Notes under the pieces: model-generated
Databases searched by the model: none
Told to the model about the DNA's origin: nothing
The model's input: only the letters and a program-made list of their open reading frames with translations
Program-made: the position numbers and the translations under genes
Assembly (NCBI GenBank): GCA_027596945.1
Contig: JADGJH010000574.1
Span: 1-16,635 of the forward strand
DNA: 16,635 nt
DNA from: Physocladia obscura
Taxonomy: Eukaryota > Chytridiomycota > Chytridiomycetes > Chytridiales > Chytriomycetaceae
Direction: 5' to 3'
Shown: one piece after another, positions 1-10,200 of the stretch
Position numbering within the stretch: the stretch's first letter is position 1
Layout of the letters: each line of letters opens with the position of its first letter

Positions 1-722
1 GTTGGATTTTGACTTTTGAAAACATTCTAAAATAAAAAACTCTCTACCCAAAACTACTATCAAGCTTAAGGCTCACAACAATCTAAGCCTTACAACTCAA
101 AAACCAACACTGCACACAATGGCATCAACATTGACACCAGCATCTACAAAATCAGAGTTTTTTGCAAAAATAAAAGCTACCAGTGTACCTCCTACAATTC
201 TGAACAGTATGTCAGATGGCATCTACAGAGTTAAAATTTTGTTCAAAAATAGGACAATATTTGGACTGATTGGAATTTAAGTTGCAGAATCTACAATAAA
301 AGTTAACAAAATGCCAAAGTCAGCATCTGCAAAATTGAAATCATAAAGACCAAATGAGGATTAAAAATTTTTATTTTCAGAAATAAAATGACTGCATCCT
401 CATATCAAGCATTATTAGCTGCAAACTATCAGCACCATTTCAAAAATGCTCTTGCACCCTTTATATGACCAAATGTGACAATAATATTTGGCAAGGCAAT
501 AATGGAGAGATTTTGCAAAGAAAAATTGTTTGAAAAAATGAAACATTTTTCAAATGAAAGATAATTCATTTTTTTATTTTTTGCTATCAACAATTTGTTG
601 TGAGAATTCACTGTGAGAAAAGAATGCAAACCTGGCTGGTTTTTCTCACACTTGCAGCAACTGTGCTCAAAATTGAAGATACAGAACAACAGACACATGC
701 AATTACTATACCACATCACTGA
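1..722. other. AT-rich, CpG-free flank, probably transposon DNA
   Basis: I see no convincing gene here. The stretch is AT-rich with many short A and T runs, and by eye it contains no CpG dinucleotide. Open frames on either strand are short and carry no recognisable domain. In the + frame just before position 723 there are about 16 more open codons that could belong to the transposase remnant that follows. Because the CpG loss is shared with that remnant, I infer that this stretch is part of the same decayed element and that its left end lies outside the window. No terminal inverted repeat was found. Confidence 0.5.
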
Positions 723-1560
723 CTCAACCTAGATTCAATGACAGATGCAACAGCAAGATTTGAATTTCGATTTACAAAAGATCAAGTCAGGCATTTACAA
801 CAAGAATACCAAATCCATTCATTGCATGAAATTGATCCAATGCAACAGCAGAAAAGGCTCTATGCATTCTGCTGAATTGTATGGTATGGCTTCATTGACT
901 GGGAACAATGTTGCAATTGTTTGGCATATTGATTTTATTGACAGAACAGTTTGAGTTGCAAGACCTGAAAAAGGACAGCAAAAGCCATGTTATAATGGCC
1001 ATAAGGTGAGTGAACTAATTTTATTATAATTGCTGTTTCACTTTTTTATTCATAGAGAAAGCATGCCCTTAAATTCCAAGCAGTTACTTTTCCAGATGGT
1101 ATTCTTCTTCATTTTTATGGACCACAACCTGGAACTAGTCACAATTTGTATCTTCTATTGAAAAGTAAACTTGTTGAAATACTCACACCAATATTACAGG
1201 CAGAATTAACTCAATATGTGATTTACAGTGAACCAGCATATGCCATAAATTGAGTAATAGTCAGTGGCTTTAAAGGGTTGAATTTGCAGCAATTTGAGCA
1301 AGAGTTCAATATGCAATGAGTAAAGTTTGTGTGGTAGTTGAATTGGGGTTTGGGTTGATTCTGAAGCTATGAGCATTTCCTGACTACAAACCAAATCAAA
1401 AGCTTATGCTGCAGCCAATCAGAGTTTACTATGCTGTCACTGCTTAATTAACAAATATTCACACATGAATGAATGGAGGAAATGAAATATCTAAGTTTTT
1501 CCATATTAATCCATCTAAAGGGCATGAATATTTGCACAGTATGCCAAGACCAAATGAATA
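723..1560 (+). pseudogene. Decayed Harbinger-type DDE transposase (HARBI1-like)
   Basis: Remnant of a PIF/Harbinger transposase in at least three frames. It starts with FEFRFTKDQVRHL (about 759-797), typical of the N-terminal part of the family. After a TGA at 873-875 and a frame change comes WHIDFIDRTV, which holds the first catalytic Asp (940-942). A TGA at 952-954 then replaces an expected arginine or similar residue. The frame continues through RPEKGQQKPCYNGHK, a clean GT-AG gap of 50 bp (1006-1055), and RKHALKFQAVTFPDGILL. The second catalytic position is Glu (1230-1232, IYSEPAYA) where the family has Asp. Further stops and a 1-nt shift near 1311-1316 follow, then VVVELGFG with the third catalytic acidic residue (1340-1342) and QKLMLQPIRVYYAVTA. 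The family normally cuts and pastes DNA with a three-base target duplication. This copy cannot encode an active enzyme. Confidence 0.85.
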
Positions 1561-1623
1561 AAGTGAAATATATACTTTTTTTTTTTTGTTTGAAATAAAT
1601 AATAAAATAAATTCAACAACACT

Positions 1624-1905
1624 TTATTTAAGCTTTGAAGCAAGCATGATCAATATATCAAGCTGCCTCTTATTGTTTGCCATCTGCAACTCCCATTTTC
1701 CAATAAAAACTTCTCTTTCCCAAATTCCAGCTTTTGTTCCTTGAAATCTAGTTCTCGTTTGTGTTGTTTTTCCATACTATTCTTCAAATCAATGATAGTT
1801 GCTATTGCTGAAGTTGAAGAAGTTGCTGGACTTTATTTGCTTCATTTATGTATTTGATGGGGGCATCAAAATCAGAATCAGTGGTTTGATGTTTTGTAAT
1901 TTCAT
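1624..1905 (-). pseudogene. Decayed coiled-coil partner protein of the Harbinger element
   Basis: Read on the minus strand, this stretch gives LKNSMEKQHKRELDFKEQKL, then EFGKEKFLLE, and after a 1-nt frame change near 1694-1700, KWELQMANNKRQLDILIMLA, ending SKLK and a TAA at 1624-1626. The lysine/glutamate-rich heptad pattern is the usual C-terminal coiled coil of the Myb/SANT-like second protein carried by Harbinger elements, where it helps the transposase reach DNA or the nucleus. It converges tail to tail with the transposase remnant, the normal layout for these elements. A second frame break lies near 1830-1840. No Myb/SANT domain is visible upstream in 1905-2300, so the N-terminal half is lost or too diverged. 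The identity rests on the coiled-coil pattern plus position, so it is less sure than the transposase. Confidence 0.55.
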
Positions 1906-2396
1906 ATTATTAGCTAGCCTAATAATTTATTATTGTTCACTTAATTTTATATTGTAATGTTTTGTCAGAATATTACCAATTACAATAATTCTATTTTATA
2001 CATACAATTTATTGAAGGTTATATACGTACACAAACAAAGCCTAAATATCTTGACCTCCCTGTCAATTCTTACTTTTTTCCAATCGCTAAATTCCATTAT
2101 TTTACAGTTTGTCTGTACACTAACTCGTTTTACCTTGGTACCTTTTACCTTGGTATATACTTCGTGCATAATTGGTACATACCTGGTACATTGCATTATG
2201 TTAATTATGAAAGATTAGGTCCGATTTTTGGTAACCAAAACCCGACGTCCCGAAAGTCATATTTGATGGATTTGCAAATGTACTAAGATTGAATGGTTCA
2301 AATAATTTAACAAATGCAGTTTAAACTAAAGTTTGTTGCAAAACTGTGTAGTAAATTTGAGTTAAATCCCGGCCACGCACGAGAATATAAAGTAAG
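1906..2396. other. Intergenic stretch without a gene
   Basis: No domain or spliced gene can be supported. A 109-codon open frame on the + strand at 1957-2286 has no family features, an AT-rich composition and no splice context, and I treat it as chance. CpG returns from about 2026 onward and is dense by 2221-2260, which probably marks the right edge of the CpG-depleted transposon DNA. A TATAAAG at 2386-2392 on the + strand could serve ACOT9 transcription, but the distance to its ATG is about 370 bp. Confidence 0.5.
2128..2155. repeat. Two-copy 13-bp direct repeat
   Basis: TTTTACCTTGGTA occurs at 2128-2140 and again at 2143-2155, separated by CC, giving a 15-bp period. A related GGTACAT/GGTACATT pair follows just downstream (about 2174-2192). 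It lies at the transition between CpG-poor and CpG-normal DNA. It may be a small replication-slippage duplication. Confidence 0.8.
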
Positions 2397-2559
2397 ATGC
2401 CTATGAACGATTCTGCTTTCAGCAAATTGGACAATTTCGTGGTTTCGTTAGAAAAGAGCAGGCAAGTAAAAATGACCAGAGGTCAGCAGGATTTTCAAAC
2501 GTGAAAATGGACGTCGCATCATCATATTGGAATACGCAACTAATCGTAAAATGAGGTGA
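2397..2559 (+). other. Possible small gene or 5' exon, unresolved
   Basis: Two overlapping frames look unlike random AT-rich DNA. One opens at ATG 2397 and runs 35 codons to a TGA at 2502-2504, giving MPMNDSAFSKLDNFVVSLEK and beyond. The other covers about 2488-2556 and gives RIFKRENGRRIIILEYATNR, followed by a good donor (GTGAG at 2556-2560) just before its TGA. Joining them would need a 28-bp GC-AG intron (2462-2489), shorter than any intron in the window, or a 1-nt error. I do not recognise a family. It could be a 5' untranslated exon of ACOT9, a small independent gene, or chance. Confidence 0.25.
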
Positions 2560-2757
2560 GATATAGATAATAGCAGTAGAAAAAGAAGAAAAAAAAAGAA
2601 CATGACTGCACAAAAGACTTGGAAAAGATAATGGCAATGACCAAACTGGTTGAAAAGAAGTGGATAGGCATATCGATACGCGTGGAGATGTGAACCCGAG
2701 ATTGGGCGTTTGATATAAGCATCTCTCTTTTTGTGGCAAAATCCAATTCCAAAAATA

Positions 2758-4269
2758 ATGAACTTCGTTTCTTTGGTGAGGCGGCGGTCTGGTTTGAGAT
2801 TCTTGGGTGGCTTCCGATTGTTCACATCATCGAAAAGTGTGCGATTGCAAAAACCCAAGCTATCGGAAACACACGTGGCCAAGCATGATGAACCAGCAGC
2901 AGAAGTTCTACCTGAGCTCCGCACTCGCTCGCTTCTCACATCGAATCTATGGCACCACCGAATTACCGATCGCATCTCACAAATCACAAACAACAAAAAG
3001 ACTCACGCAAGTGTCAACACGACTGATACCAATACTCAATCGGAAGACCGCAAAATGATTGATTCTTTTGTACAAGTTTTTCTGCCATTTCGCTCAGATC
3101 CATTTCTTATTGAGGAGTACTTGAACCCGTACGGGCGCGTTCGCTTTGGGAAAGTTTTAGAAGATTTAGATGCACTTGCCGGATCTATTTCATACTTGCA
3201 TTGTTCTGGTGCGAATTTCACCATTGTAACGGCAAGTGTTGACCGCATTGACATGCTGAAAGAAATTCCGAAAGACCAAGACATTTCTATATTCGGCTAC
3301 GTCACATGTACTTATATCATGTCGTTATATTTAATTCTATATTTAATCTCTCGAATATAGATGTCGGGAACTCGTCAATGGAAATTACAATCCAAATGGA
3401 AACTGTTCCTCAAGATGTGGGGATAACTCCGGCCGATATGGATGAGCAAGCATCGAGATATCGATACACTAAGCTCCCAGAAAGTAAAAGAAGGGATCTA
3501 ATTTTGGCAGCAAAGTTTATCATGGTTGCTCGCGATCCTGACACAGATAAAGCTGCAAAAGTTCCGCAGTTGCGCCTTGACACTGATGCAGAACGTGAGA
3601 TTTTTGCGAATGGCGCACTGCACAAGACCCGCAAACAAATTGAATCTCAGTCAGCCTTGATTCGCAAACCACCCAGCGTTGAGGAGATGAGCTTTGTACA
3701 CGATCTCTACAAAGAGTACAACAAATATGTCTATAGCGAGAATACTCATGCCAGTGTTGTAAAGCCCGATCATATAATCTGGATGAAAGATACGGTCCGA
3801 CTTTTTTTTTAACATGTTACATTTTGCATTCTGACTTTTCAATCACAAGCGTCTTCAAAACATCAATTTAACGTATCCACAAGATCGCAATATCCATAAT
3901 AAAATATTTGGTGGTTATTTAATGCGATTGGCCTATGAACTTGGCTCGACGTCAGCAATAATTTTCAGCCGATCTCCATTGAATTTCTTGAGTTTAGATG
4001 ATGTCACGTTTAGAAGGCCAGTTGAAATTGGTGCGATCCTTGATTTGCATGCTCAAGTTGTTTACACTCGTGAGAACAAGATGGTAGTCAAAGTTGTGGC
4101 ACATGTGCTGGATGCGCAAAGCGGATCTCGAGAATTGAGCAACGAGTTTTGGCTGACGTTCGAAGCTGTCTCGCCAGTTCCTGGAGAAAAAAGGAGAGTG
4201 ATTCCTAGGAGTTATAATGATTGCATGCTTTGTTTGGAGGGAAAACGGAGATTAACAGTTGAAAAATAA
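2758..4269 (+). CDS. ACOT9: Acyl-CoA thioesterase 9-like, mitochondrial, two hotdog domains
   Basis: Three exons: 2758-3307, 3361-3794 and 3850-4269; introns 53 and 55 bp; 467 residues, close to the family's roughly 440. It hydrolyses acyl-CoA to free acid and CoA, in mitochondria for the animal family members. The N-terminus (MNFVSLVRRRSGLRFLGGF) is rich in Arg and hydrophobic residues and lacks acids, as in a mitochondrial presequence. The first hotdog domain includes GRVRFGKVLEDLDALAG near residue 125 and continues across intron 1 as FGYVTYVGNSSMEI. The second starts near residue 330 with HNKIFGGYLMRLAYELG and has DDVTFRRPVEIGAIL. The protein ends in SYNDCMLCLEGKRRL, matching the family's C-terminal pattern. 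ATG 2758 is chosen because the presequence follows it directly. The TAA stop overlaps the poly(A) signal. It converges on VWA8. Confidence 0.93.
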
Positions 4270-4270
4270 A
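4265..4270 (+). terminator. ACOT9 poly(A) signal overlapping its stop codon
   Basis: AATAAA at 4265-4270 contains the TAA stop (4267-4269) of ACOT9. It is the only canonical signal close to this 3' end. Cleavage 10-30 nt downstream would fall inside the last exon of VWA8 on the other strand. Confidence 0.65.
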
Positions 4271-4276
4271 TAATTC

Positions 4277-4282
4277 TTTATT
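4277..4282 (-). terminator. VWA8 poly(A) signal overlapping its stop codon
   Basis: On the minus strand AATAAA occupies 4282-4277 and includes the TAA stop of VWA8 (4280-4278). Cleavage downstream of it would fall inside the last exon of ACOT9, so the two mature mRNAs should overlap at their 3' ends. Confidence 0.65.
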
Positions 4283-7200
4283 TTAACATGCTGCTGATGA
4301 ATATTGTCTTCATTATCTTTGGCAAATCTTTAGTGTCCAAACATACAAACGCATGTTCAGGAATGGCATTTGCCAGTCTTAAAATTATTCGGTAAGTGGC
4401 AAACTGCCAAAGAAAAAAAAGAAAAAAAAACAAACAAAACTTACTGTTCAGCTTGATCTTTGATGGAGCCAATAAAAATTATATACGCATTAACTTTATC
4501 GTTCTTTTTCAAGGCTATTTTCCAAAGCAAATCAGAATTTCAATTATTATTTGGCTGACAGATGACTCTCACCTTTTTCCAACTCCTCAGGGCGGATATT
4601 GTACTGAGTTATATTTGCGTCAGAAAGAATTAAAACGAAATAATCGTCAGCTTCTTCTTTGGCAATTTCTTTAATTGCAGTTTCAACGGCAGCTATAGTT
4701 GTATCTCCAGAGATACAAAATTTCGCATGATTGCTCATTTTGTTCAAAATACCAAACATATCTTTCTCATTCTTTGGATACTTCCGTTCGAGAACAAATT
4801 CCGCATTTGGACCGTCACCAGAATGGCCAGAAATTCTGTACTGAAACTTGTGCTCAAATGATTTGAAAGATTCCATTATTAGAAGCGCACATTCCAAACT
4901 CCTATCAAGGCGAGCATCGAGACCATTGAACCGCATCATACTTGCGCTTAAATCGAAGGACAAAAATAACTTTTTTGGTTTTTGCTGAAACACGGACGTG
5001 TCTTCTCCACGCCTTTTGTAGATAGCTCGTTCGCCAGTAACTCCTTCAATTAGTTTTGAATCGTCAACATCGCCAGTACTTTGATTTCTCAACCAAACCC
5101 GTTCTTTGTCTTTCGTCTCTGTGGTTTCAATTATAGCACGTAGCTCCCGAATTTCCCTGCTAATGTTCTGCCTGTAAAACGAAAATGACTAGAATTTGTG
5201 TCAGATGCTAATTTGACCGAGTTTTAAGATTTCTAACCTTCATATCTTTTTCACTCATTAGCAGTTGCTCTAATCTTTTTTTTAATGCCATCTCATGCAA
5301 AACTTTTTGGGCATCAGAAACACTTTTTGGAATGTCATTGGCTGTTCTCTGTATATAAATAAAAATAAAAATATTAGTACGAAAATTTAATTATTCTATT
5401 TTCCAAAGAAACTTTCTCACCAATGCAAATGATGACAAGTCCACAGTTCCACTTTGTCTACCATCTGCAGCAGGTTCACCGCCGCTACCAACGCCTAATC
5501 CACTTGCATCACCTCCTTCCCCTTGACCACCACTTCCACTTGCGCCAACTCCTGTCCCGCCTTCCCCTTGACCTTCTCCTTTTCCAAATCCATTTCCATT
5601 TTCTTCGCCATCCAATTCGTCAGATTTTTCAACATCCACATAAACGTTGTTTTCAAAATCTCCTAAGTACCTTATCTTCAAGTCAGATATTTCTAAACTT
5701 CCAACTAAACGCCTCCATTCATGCATTTCACTCGCAATTTCAGTTGAACTAATCTGCCAAACTCGTGCCATTCCTGTTAAGTCAATTGTCAGCAGATTCC
5801 CGTTGGTGAGTTCTACCATGGAGATAATTCGACGGGACTTAATCGAGGTTACCCAGCTCTGATCACTGACATATAAAAAGTTAACAAAATAAAGAAAGCA
5901 TTGAAAAAATACATACGGTTTAGAGGACGCATATGCAGGTATTAAAAGAGGAATTCTGATGCTTCGCACAGTGTTTGCAGCAGGATCAACAATTTCCAGC
6001 ACCCCTTCTTGTTTTCCGTTATCCCAAGGTATTATCGTCGCAATTTGCTTGCTCTTTGTAAGGTACAAATACCCATTTGAAATATTTACAAATCGATTTC
6101 CAACGAGATCTTCTCCTTGCCTTGGTTTTCGAGGCCAGTGATTGATTGAAGCGGTAGATTCATGGCGATTAGTTGTTGTTTCTGGCAAACCTTTAACGAA
6201 AGAACCGAAGGAGTAAAACGGAGTAGCTAAATTGAGGGCTTGCGAAGAAATTGGATAATCAAACCGATCGAATCTAGTCGAAGAAATTTCGCTAATTTCA
6301 ATATTAGACGAGAAAATGCCAGTTCTTTCGACTACTAAAGCCTTTAGCAACCAAGAAACACCATCACAAATTAAGAAGCTGTCTTGCAGCATTTTTGTTG
6401 ATTGATCTAGGTGCTGCAGAATAAGTGTGGTGCTTCCTTCCGTGTCTACAACATGTATACCAAGTACTGAAGTAAAATAGACGAAAATTAAGAGTAAAAT
6501 AAAAGTGAAAAATACATAAAGAGAAACCTTCAAACTTCAAAGTTATTGAAAATTTCTGCCGTTTCAAAAAATCGAAATACAAAAGCTGATTTCTATTAGG
6601 CTGAAAAAATACTTTTGGAAATTGAGATTAAGATACATTTGTCACAAAGAGTCTACTCAATACCGAGAATTCCAGACTTGATTTGAACCATTTTAGAACG
6701 TATTGAATTGTCTGCGAAATCAAGCTACCGAAGAAAGTGTGAGATAAGTTTCACATAACCGAACCTCACTTACATTCATTGAAAAAACTTTTCTTTTGTT
6801 GATGTCAAGAAGCAATAAAGTCCTTTCGTCCTCATTGTGCAAACAAAGGATGTTTGGAAGAATTTCTCGCAAACGCAATGATGGAATATCTAATAAAATA
6901 TGTATTACTTCAAATTCAAATATGTCGTTCATAGAACTTAACTCTTTTGTAGAGGAAAAAACTCATATAAATCGAGAGTCTGCATCTTCCTATGATCGCC
7001 GTCGATGCAATAGAGCGTAATAGGATTAGTGGCCAGTGCATAGAATAAATTGCTCTCTCCCATCGGTCTACAAGCATCTAAAACATCGCCATTGCAAGGA
7101 ATTTTGAAAGCATAAATTTGTTCAGTGAATACGGATGAACGAACATTAATTCTTTGCAAAATGTTGCTCGTTTTTGAATCATCTGAGCCAAAAAAGTTGT

Positions 7201-10200
7201 CGCGAAAATTCAAAACCCATCCACCCTTTAAAATGACTTAGTTTATAATCATCTTAACAAAAAAACAACATACTAGCAGCTGAAACCGCAAATTTTCGAC
7301 TTTGCAAGTTTCTAAGGTCTTTTGGGTTGCTGGTATCCAAGTTTCGATTAATTCCGAATTAGGTAACTGAACAACCGCGCCTAATTCAACTGTAAAATCA
7401 CTTTGAATTCCAACATGAACCCCATTTTTCGCCAAAGTTGTGATTATGAGTTCTTTAACTTCATTATCATACGAGTCAAAATCAAAAACGTTTCCAAGTG
7501 CCCGAGAGAGACCTTCCTTCCGGTAGTTTTCAAGATGTTTCACTACCGAAACCAATTCTCGAGTTGAATAAGGATAGTTGATAAGTCCTTCATCCACAAG
7601 ATGCCTAAGATCATTAAATGAGTCAATGAGCTTAATGAGAATGTCTTCATCAACTGATGGTGCATATTTTTTCAGCATATACAATTCAGAAATTTTATCC
7701 GGATTTCCGACACAATGAGTTGCGAAAATGTCGCCTTGTCAAAAATATTATTTTCAGTATTTTACAACAACAATAACATACTAACCAATTTCGCCATAAA
7801 AATCGTTTCCCAGAAACGGAAACCCAGGCCTGTTTGCAAGTACAAACATTCGAAAATTTTTATGAACTTCAATAATATTTTCTGATTGTAACACTGGATT
7901 TCGATACAATAGTCTTCGTCCATCACTTAAAACCATTTCTCCATCTTCAACAAGACTTTTTAGAACAGAAGTAACATGTGTAGGTGCTTTATCTGCTTCG
8001 TCGACAACAAGAATATAACCTTCTTTCGCAGCTCGCACCAGTGGGGAATCTTCGTAAACTAAAACACCATCCACTATAGTTGGAGTAGAAGTGAGACTAT
8101 GAATAGTGGTATCTCTGTGTAGTTGAATATATTCTCGTGGAAGTTTGAGAAGTTGAAGTAACTTATCAACAAGCTTGTTTTTGCCCACTCCTTGATTGCC
8201 AATAAGCAAAATATGCTCTCCCTAGAATGATGAATATAATAATTTAGTGATTATTCGGAACGAGGCATAATTTACCAAAATAAAATCCTTCAGCATCTCT
8301 TTAAGGATCAAAGTTTGCTTTGGATTATCATAAAATACAATATCAGGAATCAACAGCTTGTTCGAGTCGATGGAAACCGGATGACAAACTATTTTGGTTT
8401 TTCAGGTTTGTAAAATTTGATTTCAAAAATAATTTACCGTTTCCAATACGAAGAACCTCAATTCCTCTTTCCAAAAGAATTTCAGCTTTAAATTCTTGTG
8501 AATTCGAAGCTGCCGATTGCTTGAAAATCTTGCTCTGAAATAGTATGCGTTCAAGGGATTCTTTGGTCAACGATGGCAAAAACTGTGAGAGTTGAGCTTT
8601 CAAAATAATGTCATACAAGCTATCCTCAGGAAACAAGGACAGCCGTCTGACGCAACGAATCAATTGCCTGGTTGACATTGCCGCCGCAAGAGAACGCAAC
8701 GATTCATCTTTTTGAAGTCGCAATTTGTTTGCAAAACCTAACAGACTATTCAATAATTTCTCCTCGATTGCAGGGCAAATAGACTGAATCACATTGTACT
8801 CCTCGTCGTAAGAAAGCGTTCTCATAGGAACAAACATAAATAGATTCAAAATTTCGGGAGTCAGCCATGTTCCTCTTGACGTAGGTTGTGACTTAGGTCG
8901 AGCGAGCGCAATAATTCTGAAACTTTCGTGAACTTTCAAGATTTTTCGACTCCACATCTCGTCTGCAGTTATTACTTTGCACAATTTCTCATAACGTGTC
9001 GGGTTGATCAGAAGAGTTCCATCTGGAAGGGATACCTCACGTTCTGCGATCAGACTTTGAATTGAAGACAAAACTCCTTCGGCAGCAACTTCAATTTGAT
9101 CTAATACAGCAACAGATCCTTCTATAGCAGCTTTGATTAAGGCACTGCTTTCCCAAATAGTGTCGCCTTGAAGGTTAGTGCTTCGACGCTGGAGCAAATC
9201 TCGCGCGCTCATATCTTTGTATAGAGGAATATATTCAGTGCGATAACCAAGCATCCTGACAGCTGCACGCAAAAGAGCGCTTTTACCGACACCCTTTTCT
9301 CCAACAATGCAAATATCGCTCACCGAATGTGCCAAAACAACTGATGCAAGCAAGCTTGAATGGTACTCGGTTTTCACAAAGAACTCTGGCTCCGCTGAGT
9401 CCAAAATTCCAGAGTTGACGTGGACCAAATGTGAATTTGCTACTGTGGTTTTTAACACAGGAGTAAATCGAACGTTAGATTTGCCCATATTGTCATTTTG
9501 AATGTCAGTGACGCGAAATCCAGAATCCAACCAAGAATTAGGGGAGAAATTTCCGAAGTCGAAACGTTGATAAGCAGTCTCGATCAAACTCTTTTCTTCT
9601 TTTTCTAAAACGTCTTCGATCAATATGTATGGATAAATACAATCCAGCAATGCTCGAGGGCTACAAGCAGGAATAGCATTTAAGATTCTTGCAACGAAAT
9701 CCAAAGAGCTTGGAAATTCGGGAATTGAGACTGATGAATTCGCAGTAGTTGTTTCTGAGCGTAGCACTGTACCAACCGAAATGAGACGTTCGAGGATTTT
9801 AGACGGAACATTCGGAGCAATCTTGGATAAACGCATTACTTGTGAAAGGTATGATGGGATGTTGATATTTCTAGCTTGAAATCGAGAGCGAAGAGGTGGA
9901 TCCAAAGGATGACCTTCGTATTTCTGGGGGTAAAAAAAAAAAGGTTGTTCTAAAATTGAAAACCATTGTTTTTATGTACTCAACTGGTACAGGAAGTCCC
10001 AGAGCGACAACCACAAACTTTTCAGATGTTCGGACTAGTTTCCATTTTCTCATTTCTTCGCTGGATTCATTGCCTGCCAAAGAGTCAAATCGCTTTGGAT
10101 GGACAAGAAATCTGCCATCGTCTAAGGCCATTTCGCGATTTTCTAGCAAATTGTTGATAATTGGCAAAACGTTTCTCTCAGCTTTTTCGATACCGTCCAA

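Noticed and set aside
429..719. 96-codon open frame on the minus strand
   Set aside because: Cys/Phe/Asn-rich chance composition in CpG-depleted transposon DNA, with no recognisable family.
1957..2286. 109-codon open frame on the + strand
   Set aside because: No domain, AT-rich Tyr/Phe/Asn-heavy composition, no splice or initiation context, and competing frames of similar length overlap it.
2448..2996. 182-codon open frame antisense to the start of ACOT9
   Set aside because: It overlaps the ACOT9 presequence exon in antisense, and its Phe-rich run comes from an A-rich stretch, so it is a shadow.
5423..5752. His/Leu-rich open frame on the + strand
   Set aside because: Antisense shadow of the glycine-rich and neighbouring codons of VWA8 exon 13.
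6930..6965. Very short introns (19 or 26 nt) that could explain the VWA8 frame break
   Set aside because: The 19-nt options leave in-frame stops. The 26-nt option restores the frame but removes the conserved EFFPLQ part, has a poor donor, and is far shorter than any other intron here.
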